A program made the translations under genes and the position numbers. The notes beneath the pieces are model-generated. The model saw only the letters and a program-made list of their open reading frames with translations, was not told the origin of the DNA and ran no database searches. This document shows positions 1 through 7,248 of a stretch of 16,153 nucleotides of DNA, piece after piece. The first letter of the stretch is position 1. Each line of letters starts with the position of its first letter. The DNA comes from DTGL01 sp038895395 (GTDB lineage Archaea > Iainarchaeota > Iainarchaeia > Iainarchaeales > DTGL01), in NCBI GenBank assembly GCA_038895395.1, contig JAWANJ010000019.1, positions 1 to 16,153 on the forward strand, in the 5' to 3' direction.

Positions 1-297
1 AAGATAGCTAAGCTTTTAATTAGCGAAAAAATAAACAAAACAGCATATCACCTAAAATGTACTCACTGCGACTTTGAAAAAACCATGGTTATTGACGAGG
101 AAGAATCACCAAACACGAAATGCGATAAATGTGGCTACGAGATGGAAATTTTGGAAGAAAATGACTATGTTGAGCTTCTTATGAAAAGAGCTGAAAAAAT
201 GGGCACAAAGACCATAATTATAAGCACAGAAACAGACGAAGGAGAACAGTTTTGGAAAACATTCAACGGCCTTGGCGGTATTTTACGTTATAGATAA
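1..297 (+). CDS. prf1: Peptide chain release factor aRF1, C-terminal part (5' truncated by window)
   Basis: The open frame runs from base 1 to a TAA stop and gives the last 98 residues of an archaeal/eukaryotic class-1 release factor, which reads all three stop codons and triggers peptide release on the ribosome. Visible is domain 3 with a zinc ribbon: two CxxC pairs at fragment residues 20/23 and 41/44, then a segment ending in the sequence TDEGEQFWKTFNGLGGILRY. The E-G-x-Q-F-x-x-F-G-G-I-x-A/R-x-L/Y ending is characteristic of aRF1/eRF1. The GGQ and stop-codon recognition domains lie upstream, outside the window. truD follows with an overlap of 26 nt or a gap of 13 nt, depending on its start, so the two are probably co-transcribed. 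Identification is firm; completeness upstream cannot be judged. Confidence 0.93.
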   Translation, partial: KIAKLLISEKINKTAYHLKCTHCDFEKTMVIDEEESPNTKCDKCGYEMEILEENDYVELLMKRAEKMGTKTIIISTETDEGEQFWKTFNGLGGILRYR

Positions 298-1552
298 CAC
301 AGATGAGTTTATGACAGGTATAGATTACTTTTCCACAAAATGTGAAGGCATAGGTGGAAGAATAAAGCATCGATATGCGGATTTTATTGTAGAGGAATTA
401 CACGATGGATATAAATGTGCTGTAATACTAGAAGACTTTGGCAAAAAAATTTTGGAAATACCACCAAACACAGAAGGTAAAAATTATCTGTGGCTTGATC
501 TCCAGAAAAAAAATAGAGACATACATGATGCAATAAGACAGATTGCAAGAACTTTGCATTGCAGCACGAAAAGGATTAGCTATGCTGGCATAAAAGACAA
601 AAGGGCTATCACTTGTCAAAGGATAAGCATATTTAAGCCTAACTTGGAGCTTCTAAGATCCTTTGGTACAAACACATTGGTTCTAAAAAATGCTTTTTGG
701 GCCAATGATGCAATAGATTTGGNNNNNNNNNNNNNNNNNNNNNNNNNTGTGACGATAAGAAACATTGATCTTGAGCCAAAAGAGATTGAAAGACGCGTTA
801 ATTGTTGTTTAGATGAAATAAAAAATGGCATTGCAAACTATTTTGGTTCCCAGCGTTTTGGTGGGATAAGAAAAATAAGCCATTTTGTTGGGCGAGAAAT
901 AATAAAGGGCAATTATGAAAAAGCTGTTATGCTTTACCTTTGCGAAGCATCACCTCAGGAAAGAGAAGATGTAAAAGAAGCGAGGTTGCTTGCTTCAAAA
1001 AACGATCTTAAAGGTGCATTAGACAAATTTCCGAAGCAATACAGGTATGAAAGAATATTACTTCATCACTTGATTTCCAATAACAATGACTATGTTGGAG
1101 CTCTGAGAAAACTGCCAAAAAAAATAACCTTTCTTTTCACACACGCTTATCAGGCATATCTTTTCAATAAAATAATAAGTAAAAGGATAAGTGCAGGTAT
1201 TGGGCTTAAACCACAGGAAAATGAACCAACAGAAGATGGTGTTGCTTTAGGGCTTTTACCTGGATACGATTCAAGCTTTACGCCGGGGATTATAGGAAAA
1301 ATAGAAAGGGAAGTTTTGAGTGAAGAAAACATTGACTTTTCTATGTTTAAGGTTAAAAGCCTCAAAGAATGTTCAAGTGCGGGTGCAAGAAGAAAGATAG
1401 TAATGTTTCCAAAAAACATGACGCTAATTTCGACAGAATATGATGAATTCTTCAATGGTAAGAGCCGTTGTACAATTAAATTTGATCTTGAAAAAGGCTG
1501 TTACGCAACAATTGTACTCAGAGAAATAATGAAGTTAGAGGAGGTAGTCTAA
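272..1552 (+). CDS. truD: tRNA pseudouridine(13) synthase TruD
   Basis: TruD isomerises a uridine to pseudouridine in tRNA (U13 in bacteria; archaeal homologues may act on other positions). Seen (numbered from TTG 272): an N-terminal EGIGGRIK...DFIVEEL block at about residues 25-43, the catalytic motif SYAGIKDKRA with the nucleophilic Asp at about residue 109, the NYFGSQRFGG motif in mid-protein, and an archaeal C-terminus (SSAGARRK...). At 426 aa the length suits the family. Two starts are possible: TTG 272, overlapping prf1 by 26 nt, or ATG 311. Neither has a clear SD. Family N-termini, from memory, extend about ten residues before the G-I-[DN]-x-[YF] block, which slightly favours TTG. A 25-N gap at 723-747 hides nine codons. 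The frame is kept across it, so the gene is probably intact. Confidence 0.94.
   Translation: MAVFYVIDNTDEFMTGIDYFSTKCEGIGGRIKHRYADFIVEELHDGYKCAVILEDFGKKILEIPPNTEGKNYLWLDLQKKNRDIHDAIRQIARTLHCSTKRISYAGIKDKRAITCQRISIFKPNLELLRSFGTNTLVLKNAFWANDAIDLXXXXXXXXXVTIRNIDLEPKEIERRVNCCLDEIKNGIANYFGSQRFGGIRKISHFVGREIIKGNYEKAVMLYLCEASPQEREDVKEARLLASKNDLKGALDKFPKQYRYERILLHHLISNNNDYVGALRKLPKKITFLFTHAYQAYLFNKIISKRISAGIGLKPQENEPTEDGVALGLLPGYDSSFTPGIIGKIEREVLSEENIDFSMFKVKSLKECSSAGARRKIVMFPKNMTLISTEYDEFFNGKSRCTIKFDLEKGCYATIVLREIMKLEEVV
723..747. other. Assembly gap (25 N) inside truD
   Basis: Twenty-five undetermined bases interrupt truD. The reading frame is the same on both sides, and nine codons are wholly or partly masked. 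In TruD relatives this place, between a Leu and the [IV]-T-[IV]-R strand, holds a G-x3-G-N-x-F-x block of exactly nine residues, and the first masked codon begins with G. The gap size therefore looks right to the base, although 25 N could also be a placeholder length. Confidence 0.97.
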
Positions 1553-1570
1553 AACTAGTATTAGTTCGCA

Positions 1571-1604
1571 ATTTAAACCTTATCTGACAAAAAATAGAAA
1601 GGTG
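1571..1604 (+). promoter_or_regulatory. Putative TATA box and SD before the GlcNAc-1-P transferase
   Basis: An ATTTAAACC element at 1571-1579 looks like an archaeal TATA box; the expected start of transcription about 26 nt on is near 1600. AAAGGTG ends at 1604, five bases before the TTG at 1610, and is a good SD that fixes the non-ATG start. If both are real the leader is very short and barely contains the SD, so the gene may instead be read through from truD. Confidence 0.4.
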
Positions 1605-1609
1605 TTGGC

Positions 1610-2569
1610 TTGCTAGAATTAATTATATTTGCGTTATGTTTGGTTTGCTTTACAGCAACTTATTATTTGGTTGGAAAAATAGCAGAGCATAACAAAAAAA
1701 TTGGTATAAGGGGCATAGATATAAACAAGGCTCATAAACCAGCACTGCCTGAAAGCACTGGAATTGCACTTCTTTTTCCGTTATGGTTAGTTGCAGTTTC
1801 TATTTTTATCATAGAAAAGGATACTGCCTTTATTGCCTGGGCAGTTATGATAAGTGGCTTTTCTTTAGTCGGCTATGCTGATGACATGAAACATAAAACA
1901 ACTGCAAAGGCAATTCCATGGCGTATTAGAGCGGCTATTATTGGTGTTATATCATTGCTTTTTTCTTTTATATTTTTCGGAAACAACTTGTTACTTGTTG
2001 TTCTTGCAGCACTTTACCTTGCGGGTATTGCAAGTTTTGAAAACACATTTGCAGGACTTAATGGTGTGGAAGCTGGCTCCGGCTTGATAATACTAGTTTT
2101 TGTTTCTTTAGTTGTTTTTAGTACAACAGGCAAAACTATTGTTTTTCTTGCAGCTTTGCCTCTTATTGTATCAATTTTGGCCTTTTTAATTTACAATAAA
2201 TATCCTGCAAAGGTCTTTCCTGGAGACTCTGGAACTCTGCTTATAGGTTCGGCAATAGCTGGCCTTGTTATTATGCAACAATCGTTTCCACTCATGATAT
2301 TGACTTTCCTATTTTTTATACCACACATGATTGATTTTGCGCTTAAAATGATCACAAATCCAAAGGATCCAAGCCAAAAGAAAGAATTGCCTTATGTTCT
2401 TAATAGCGATGGTACATTGGACGTTCCACAGAGCAGAAAGCTTGACTTTGCCAAAATGTTGCTTCTTATTTTTGGGCCAAAAAGGGAGCCCATAGTAGTG
2501 GCAATGATGCTAACTTGTGTAATATTAAACTGCGCATTTTGGTATGTGTTATTTTTTATTATAGTCTAA
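1610..2569 (+). CDS. UDP-GlcNAc:dolichyl-phosphate GlcNAc-1-phosphate transferase-type (GT4/MraY superfamily)
   Basis: A polytopic membrane enzyme that moves a sugar-1-phosphate from a UDP-sugar to a polyprenyl (dolichyl) phosphate, the first step of lipid-linked glycan synthesis. Seen: about ten hydrophobic segments, the HKPALPESTGI entry motif (residues 42-52), the magnesium-binding YADD motif (D91-D92), the loop FENTFAGLNGVEAG (143-156), which matches the eukaryotic/archaeal NxxAGxNGxEAG form rather than bacterial MraY, the FPGDSG motif (203-208), and HMIDF near 249. At 319 aa it has family length. The start is TTG with SD AAAGGTG five bases upstream. It converges with the UPF0104 gene, sharing 11 bp at the 3' ends. 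Nearness to the S-layer gene suggests it starts N-glycan synthesis for that protein (inference). The exact sugar is not predictable. Confidence 0.86.
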   Translation: MLELIIFALCLVCFTATYYLVGKIAEHNKKIGIRGIDINKAHKPALPESTGIALLFPLWLVAVSIFIIEKDTAFIAWAVMISGFSLVGYADDMKHKTTAKAIPWRIRAAIIGVISLLFSFIFFGNNLLLVVLAALYLAGIASFENTFAGLNGVEAGSGLIILVFVSLVVFSTTGKTIVFLAALPLIVSILAFLIYNKYPAKVFPGDSGTLLIGSAIAGLVIMQQSFPLMILTFLFFIPHMIDFALKMITNPKDPSQKKELPYVLNSDGTLDVPQSRKLDFAKMLLLIFGPKREPIVVAMMLTCVILNCAFWYVLFFIIV

Positions 2570-3554
2570 TTTTTTGCAGTAGCGAGAACATAAGCAAAGA
2601 GATAGCAGTAGGTATAATTATTCTTGCAAGATCTAAAACCGCTATAAAGGAAACTATCTGCTGTTTGGACAAAATGGCCAAAGAGCCAGTTGAAAGGAAC
2701 ACGTAGCTTGTTAATTCAACAAGACCTATGCCACGGGGTAAAAATGGTGTTCTTTCCAGTACTGCGATAATAACAAAAAAGAAAAACATGTTCTCAACTG
2801 GCATAAACACATTTACAGCAAGCAAGGCAGAAGAAAAAGATAAAAACTCAAATAAAAAGGCTATTAAGCAAAATCCAAAAGTTTTTATCAGGGTTGGGGC
2901 TCTTTCATTAGTGTATGCAGAATAACTTCCTAAAAAAACCTCAATGCTCTGAAAGGTTTTCCATCTTTTTGCAAGTTTTTGCACAAAGCGTATCATTGAA
3001 GATGACGCTCTTCTGCTTAATGGTAAAAGGAAAAGTAGTGATGCAACAGATATCACTAAAAGGCCCAACAACAACATGGCAATAACTGTTGCTGTAAGAT
3101 TAAGTTTCACTATTGGAACAAAAACAATAACTACAAAAAAAAGCACCAGTGTCAAAAATTTAGTTCCTTTGATAAGCATGCTTGCACTTATGCCTTTAGA
3201 AAAAGGAACTTTGTAACGCTGCTTTAGAAGATAAGACCTTAATGCGTCGGTGCCCAATTGCATCGGTGTGAGAGACGCAAACATTGAAGACAGGCCTAAA
3301 ACTATAGCACCGTAAAATTTTAAGTAGTGTTCTTTTCTTATTAGATTTGTCCATGCAATTGTCCAAACTACCACAGAAAGTACATAGAAGGCAACAGATG
3401 AAACAAGAAATAAAAAGTCGGTATTTTTTATCTCATCAAAAGCATCTGTAATACCTATTATTACCACAAACAGCGCACTGAGAAACAAGAGTAAAAGCAA
3501 TGCATTTTGAAAGCTCTTAGCTGCACTTATCTTATCGAATCTTTCGCTAATCAT
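2559..3554 (-). CDS. Lysylphosphatidylglycerol synthase TM-region family (UPF0104) membrane protein
   Basis: About 331 aa from ATG 3554 (the preceding TTG at 3557 would add one residue). It has seven or eight hydrophobic helices and the two signature blocks of this family: LGTDALRSYLLK at about residues 101-112, and ERTPFLPRGIGLVEL at about 268-282. The family (pfam03706) forms the flippase part of bacterial MprF and the membrane half of haloarchaeal AglD. Stand-alone archaeal members lack a known reaction and are often linked with lipid or glycolipid transfer. No catalytic lysyltransferase domain is present, so it is not a complete MprF. Its 3' end overlaps the GlcNAc-1-P transferase gene on the other strand by 11 bp. 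Together with that gene and the S-layer gene it forms an envelope group. A role in handling dolichol-linked sugars is only inference. Confidence 0.82.
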   Translation of the reverse strand: MISERFDKISAAKSFQNALLLLLFLSALFVVIIGITDAFDEIKNTDFLFLVSSVAFYVLSVVVWTIAWTNLIRKEHYLKFYGAIVLGLSSMFASLTPMQLGTDALRSYLLKQRYKVPFSKGISASMLIKGTKFLTLVLFFVVIVFVPIVKLNLTATVIAMLLLGLLVISVASLLFLLPLSRRASSSMIRFVQKLAKRWKTFQSIEVFLGSYSAYTNERAPTLIKTFGFCLIAFLFEFLSFSSALLAVNVFMPVENMFFFFVIIAVLERTPFLPRGIGLVELTSYVFLSTGSLAILSKQQIVSFIAVLDLARIIIPTAISLLMFSLLQKIRL

Positions 3555-3572
3555 CAATTTTTTTAATATAAG

Positions 3573-3589
3573 CAGTGTTTAAAACACTG
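3573..3589 (-). promoter_or_regulatory. Palindromic TATA element before the UPF0104 gene
   Basis: CAGTGTTT-A-AAACACTG is a perfect inverted repeat with 8 bp arms around one base. Its TTTTAAA core, read on the minus strand, is centred about 27 nt before ATG 3554, the right distance for a TATA box on a leaderless transcript. The symmetric flanks could also be a binding site for a dimeric regulator (inference). Confidence 0.5.
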
Positions 3590-3636
3590 TTGTTTAGAAC
3601 ATCGGCAACAGCCCATGACTAAGAATAAGCTAAAAA

Positions 3637-3679
3637 ATATAAAATAAAAAAGAAAAAGAAAGGCTATGCCTTTCTTTTT
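3637..3679 (-). terminator. Strong hairpin terminator of the S-layer gene
   Basis: Just beyond the S-layer stop codon lies a perfect 12 bp inverted repeat, 3653-3664 paired with 3668-3679 around a 3-base loop (AAAAAGAAAGGC / GCCTTTCTTTTT). On the minus strand it is followed by CTTTTTCTTTTTTATTTT. A hairpin plus U-tract with no gap is a convincing terminator and mRNA 3' end, as expected for a very highly expressed gene that must not read into the UPF0104 gene. Confidence 0.85.
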
Positions 3680-3681
3680 AT

Positions 3682-6363
3682 TTACTCTAACAACCTCTGC
3701 AACTCTGCAATAAGCTCTCTTGCGGCTGCTTCTGTGTCTGCTGCTGTATAACCAGCAACAATTATGTCGCCGTTATTCAGCTTTTCTACTACTTTGTCAC
3801 CTGGAGCTGTCAATCTCTCAGTAAGCTTTGTTTTTCCGTCGCTCAAAGTTATGTCCTGTGCGTAGCGGTTGACTTTCCAACCACCAATTATTATCTTTGG
3901 CTTTCCTGTTAATGGCTCGGAGTCTTTGTATACCAAGCGCTCCACTGGTACGATCTTCTTAGCGCTGCTAATGTTTGGATTTGCCTTGATGTTATCTATT
4001 ACTACGCCACCTGCTGGACAAACTGTTGGTGTTACTGAGAGAGTGTAGTTTACCTTTTTAACTGTTATCCTTGTACCAGCGCTAGTAACTTTTTCTTCGC
4101 CTTCTTTGAACACTAGAAGTTCACCGCCAACAATTTCAGAGCCTTCGCCTTTTGGTCCAATTACGTCAAACCTGATGTAGCGTCTCTTATCTGGGATCCA
4201 AGCGTGGAAGTAGTCTTCGCTTATGTCGTATTTGCTACCGTAGTCAGAGTAAGCTGTCTGTACATTTGTTGATGCCTGGTACTGTGTAAGGTTCAGTTTC
4301 TGTCCAGTGTCGTTGTTTAAATACTCAAACTCTGAACCGCTACCATCATAGTTTGCATTTCCAAAAGGCGCCAAGCTACCGTCTTCAGTGTCAATGTAAA
4401 TTGTACCATCACCAGCACTGTCTGGTTCTGTCAGAACAAAGACAGCTGTATAGTACTCGCCACTCTTACCTCCACCAAGGTCATACTCGTTAGGCAAGTA
4501 ATAGGGGACTTCTACACCGTTATCTAGGTCTTCGTCAGTGTGTGTACCAACAAACTCAAGCTCGTAGCCGCCTTTTCCCGTAAGTGTCTGGTCAGCAAAT
4601 AAGAGCCAGATTGCGTTGTCTTTGGTGGAGTAATAGTACTCATATTCGTATTCAGCGCTATTATCACCTGTAAGTGTCAGGGTACTAGCACCAACATCAT
4701 CAGCAACATATGTGTAGTATCCTGTACCAGCAACGCCACATTTTGCAGGATCAAATTCAGAGTTTCTAAATGGTTCTTCAGAGATCTGGAAGCAATTCTC
4801 ATCGGTGTTTATTCTGAAGTAGTACTTCTGTGTCCCAAGTTTGTCAAATGTAAAGGATTCCTCTGTGGCACTGTCAAGGCCACCTATGTACAATGGAATC
4901 TCGTGCTGTGTGTCACCATCATCTCTGTAGTAAATCTTGTGGTCTTTGATCTTTAACTCTGTCATGGCTTCACTCTTGAAACCTTGGAATACAACCTTAG
5001 CAAAGCCATATCCTAAAGCGCTGCTTGGCTCACCGTTCAAGAATACAGCTTCACTTTTATCGCCTTTACCTGTCAAGCTGTCTTTCTTTGCATATATTGG
5101 CATCTTTCTGTCCCATTTGCTGTAGCCCTCAATTGCGTTGTTGTAGATTTCAATACTCACTATTGCATCCTGAGACTCACCACCTATTGTCCTTGTGTCC
5201 GTATTTAGCCTTGCAAGCCAGTATTTCTCGCTTGATGAAGTAACCCTCTCGTCGTATGGGTACTTGTCGTTGTTTTTAAGCTTTATTGTGTTTGTACCAA
5301 CTGTTATAACTGCATAGTTTTTACCTGTAACAACTTCTTTACCTAATGAATGCACGTAAACAGAGGTTTCTAATGGGTACTCGCCGTTTACAAAGAAGGC
5401 TTCTTCAAGGAAGTCACCTGCTTTTACATCGTCTTTTATTGCAATAACGTTACCTTCTGGATCGAGTAGCTCAAATTTACCCATGTATTTGATTGCTTCT
5501 GTGCCACCGACCTGGTAGAATTCTGTCAGTGTGACAAATCTTATTTCTAGCGACTTGCCTGCATAAGCGCCCTTTCCAACTAAGCCGGTTATATTCTGCT
5601 CACCAGCATAGTATGTGCGCTTTGTAGCTTCGTCTATCAAGGTTATCTCTGTACCATCAGCGTTTGTACTTAACACAGTTAACTTTTTACCGAAGAATGG
5701 CACTGTTATGATGTTTCTATCAGTTTTTTGGAAGTTTAAAGGAACCCCGGCGCTAAAAGTAACAACGTACTTGAAGTCTTCTGATTTTGGCATGTAAAGC
5801 ACTAGATCTTTTACTTCGCGGTTTGTTTCAAACTTTGCGTCTGGATTAACGTATATGAACTCTTTGACAGTCTGGGAATACTTTGCACCGTTGTAGGTGT
5901 AGCTCCAAGAGTCGTTTATTAGGGTTGATATCTTAGCGTTGCCTAGCTCGAGTGGGCTACCTAATTCAGCAGACATAGAGTCTAAATAACTGTCATCATA
6001 GATGTATGCTGTGCCTTCACCATATGTTGTTTCGCCACCAATTACTAGCTCTACGCTAAGATCGCTCAGTGATGGCTGTGGTTTTACTTCCTCGCCTGTT
6101 CCTATTGTGCTTCTGTCAACCGTACATGTTACTGGTGTAGTAGTATATGCAAGCTGTGCTAGCTTTGCAGCAATGTTTCCAGCCCACAACGCATCATTGC
6201 TTGCTTTTGCACCAACAACAATCTCATAAACTGGAGCACCGTTTGCGTTTATAACGTCACTTCTTGTCAAAGTAATTGCCGAGACAACTGGAGCCAAAGC
6301 AGTTCCAAGTAGTGCTATTCCAGCACCCAAAGCCGCAAGTCTCTTTACATTCATTTTTTTCAT
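3682..6363 (-). CDS. S-layer protein, Methanococcus type (SlaA-like), secreted
   Basis: About 893 aa from ATG 6363. This is probably the main surface lattice protein. A Sec signal peptide is clear: MNVKRLAALGAGIALLG..., cut after APVVSA. It is followed by the family's N-terminal block APVYEIVVGAKASNDALWAGNIAAKLAQ. The C-terminal S-layer domain shows KPKIIIGGWKVNRYA and a final GDIIVAGYTAADTEAAARELIAEL. I see no C-terminal membrane helix. Six N-glycosylation sequons occur (numbered from GTG 6375: N154, N261, N688, N695, N776, N801), fitting the nearby GlcNAc-1-P transferase. There are four cysteines (84, 528, 546, 786), so disulfides are possible. GTG 6375 is also in frame, but it lies inside the SD tract; GAGGTGA eight bases before ATG 6363 favours the ATG. 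Own promoter, leader hairpin and terminator imply strong single-gene expression. Confidence 0.93.
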   Translation of the reverse strand: MKKMNVKRLAALGAGIALLGTALAPVVSAITLTRSDVINANGAPVYEIVVGAKASNDALWAGNIAAKLAQLAYTTTPVTCTVDRSTIGTGEEVKPQPSLSDLSVELVIGGETTYGEGTAYIYDDSYLDSMSAELGSPLELGNAKISTLINDSWSYTYNGAKYSQTVKEFIYVNPDAKFETNREVKDLVLYMPKSEDFKYVVTFSAGVPLNFQKTDRNIITVPFFGKKLTVLSTNADGTEITLIDEATKRTYYAGEQNITGLVGKGAYAGKSLEIRFVTLTEFYQVGGTEAIKYMGKFELLDPEGNVIAIKDDVKAGDFLEEAFFVNGEYPLETSVYVHSLGKEVVTGKNYAVITVGTNTIKLKNNDKYPYDERVTSSSEKYWLARLNTDTRTIGGESQDAIVSIEIYNNAIEGYSKWDRKMPIYAKKDSLTGKGDKSEAVFLNGEPSSALGYGFAKVVFQGFKSEAMTELKIKDHKIYYRDDGDTQHEIPLYIGGLDSATEESFTFDKLGTQKYYFRINTDENCFQISEEPFRNSEFDPAKCGVAGTGYYTYVADDVGASTLTLTGDNSAEYEYEYYYSTKDNAIWLLFADQTLTGKGGYELEFVGTHTDEDLDNGVEVPYYLPNEYDLGGGKSGEYYTAVFVLTEPDSAGDGTIYIDTEDGSLAPFGNANYDGSGSEFEYLNNDTGQKLNLTQYQASTNVQTAYSDYGSKYDISEDYFHAWIPDKRRYIRFDVIGPKGEGSEIVGGELLVFKEGEEKVTSAGTRITVKKVNYTLSVTPTVCPAGGVVIDNIKANPNISSAKKIVPVERLVYKDSEPLTGKPKIIIGGWKVNRYAQDITLSDGKTKLTERLTAPGDKVVEKLNNGDIIVAGYTAADTEAAARELIAELQRLLE

Positions 6364-6371
6364 ATCTTTTT

Positions 6372-6381
6372 TCACCTCACC
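6372..6381 (-). promoter_or_regulatory. Extended Shine-Dalgarno of the S-layer gene
   Basis: On the minus strand GGTGAGGTGA is a doubled GGTGA-type SD. The inner copy sits eight bases before ATG 6363, which picks that codon over the GTG at 6375 that is part of the tract itself. Confidence 0.7.
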
Positions 6382-6397
6382 TTAATTTATTTAGCCA

Positions 6398-6419
6398 TCT
6401 CACAAGTAAAACTTGGAGA
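6398..6419 (-). promoter_or_regulatory. Hairpin in the S-layer mRNA leader
   Basis: CAAGT and ACTTG pair around a 3-base loop (6403-6415), and flanking TCTC/GAGA extend the stem to nine pairs with a single bulged base at 6402. It lies near the expected 5' end of the transcript, upstream of the SD and not covering it, so an mRNA-stabilising leader structure is the simplest reading (inference). Confidence 0.5.
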
Positions 6420-6446
6420 AGGCTTTATTTTTAGTATGCTGTGGTT

Positions 6447-6463
6447 TATTTAAATATCTTTCG
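6447..6463 (-). promoter_or_regulatory. S-layer gene promoter (TATA plus BRE-like element)
   Basis: Minus strand CGAAAG followed directly by ATATTTAAATA: a purine-rich BRE-like block next to a near-ideal archaeal TATA box centred at 6452. Transcription should start near 6426, giving a leader of about 63 nt that carries the hairpin and SD. Confidence 0.68.
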
Positions 6464-6532
6464 TTTTAGGGCGTAGAAACAAATGTGAGGCAGGTTAATT
6501 AAGGTAAAAAATTCTATATATTGTTGAAATTT

Positions 6533-6552
6533 GTTTCGTCAATTTGCGAAAC
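6533..6552 (-). terminator. Possible weak hairpin after the winged-helix gene
   Basis: GTTTCG (6533-6538) pairs with CGAAAC (6547-6552) around an 8-base loop, starting eight bases past the stop codon of the minus-strand winged-helix gene. The stem is only 6 bp and the T-tract is imperfect, so termination here is tentative. The arms could equally belong to the region upstream of the S-layer promoter. Confidence 0.25.
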
Positions 6553-6559
6553 CCATTGA

Positions 6560-7216
6560 CTATTTCTTGTTAGTCTGAAATGCCTTGTTTTGGAACAGTA
6601 AACTGTAAAATCGGTCTATTTCTGCTTTTTTAAAGTGTGTTTCTAGATAAGCATTATATTTGAATATAAACTCTGACATTTGATTTAAAGCTTCTTGAAA
6701 ATCGAATGCGGTGAACTCCAACTTAGCAGGCCTTATTACTTCTATAGCGCTTGGAGCATAAAGATACATAAATTGCACCAAGCTTGTTATGCTTTTAAAC
6801 CCTATGCTAACATCCAGGTGACCTATATATAGATCCCCTTGTTTTTCAGGAGTAATTGTTTCAATTGAATAAACTGCAAAAGACTGCTGAGCTCTAATTG
6901 CTTTTTCAATTTCCTTCATTTGCTTAATTGCCGCCTTTTTGTCTAACCCCTTTACCTCGATGTATGCCTGAATGTCTACTTTTGGCTTTTCTTGCTCTAC
7001 TAACTCACGCCGGTTAAGAAATTGCTTTTTTATTTCCTCAGAAATATAAAAAACGCCTGCTTTTTCACTCACAAGTTTTAACGATTCCATTTCTTTAAGC
7101 TCTTTTTCAATTTTGAGTGGATTTTCACCCAAAGCTTTTGAGAGCTCTTGAATACTCATTGGGCCTTCAACAAGTTCTTTTGCTATTTTTGTTTGAAGCC
7201 AGCTTATTAGCGCCAT
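6560..7216 (-). CDS. Winged-helix protein with unknown C-terminal domain (possible transcription regulator)
   Basis: About 218 aa. Residues 1-65 look like a winged helix-turn-helix: ISWLQTKIAKELVEGPMSIQELSKAL is helix 1 and the start of an HTH, then KIEKELKEMESLKLVSEKAGVFYIS is the recognition helix and wing. Residues from about 75 on (VDIQAYIEVKGLDKKAAIKQMKEIEKAI...) form an alpha/beta domain with several strands (FAVYSIETI, LYIGHLDVSIGF, IEVIRP) that I do not recognise. No membrane segment and no zinc motif. Two starts are possible: ATG 7216, with GGTGGTG seven bases before it, or ATG 7234, which sits 25 bases from the TATA-like core and could be leaderless. It is divergent from the BofA-like gene and upstream, on the same strand, of the S-layer gene; regulation of either is inference. 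Confidence 0.6.
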   Translation of the reverse strand: MALISWLQTKIAKELVEGPMSIQELSKALGENPLKIEKELKEMESLKLVSEKAGVFYISEEIKKQFLNRRELVEQEKPKVDIQAYIEVKGLDKKAAIKQMKEIEKAIRAQQSFAVYSIETITPEKQGDLYIGHLDVSIGFKSITSLVQFMYLYAPSAIEVIRPAKLEFTAFDFQEALNQMSEFIFKYNAYLETHFKKAEIDRFYSLLFQNKAFQTNKK

Positions 7217-7248
7217 TGAAAAACACCACCACATAGAAACTACCTATG

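Noticed and set aside
1553..1566. Short inverted repeat AACTA/TAGTT after truD as a terminator
   Set aside because: Only 5 bp of A/T-rich stem, no T-tract, and the next gene follows on the same strand within 60 bp.
2559..3554. Complete MprF-type lysylphosphatidylglycerol synthase
   Set aside because: Only the membrane region of the family is present; there is no C-terminal aminoacyl-transferase domain.
3682..6363. Several open frames of 60-75 codons on the plus strand across the S-layer gene
   Set aside because: They are antisense to a strongly supported coding frame, have no promoter or SD, and show no recognisable protein features.
6480..6560. Possible small RNA or CRISPR leader between the S-layer promoter and the wHTH gene
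   Set aside because: Only about 80 bp of AT-rich sequence with one 6 bp inverted repeat; no repeat units and no independent promoter pattern beyond A/T richness.
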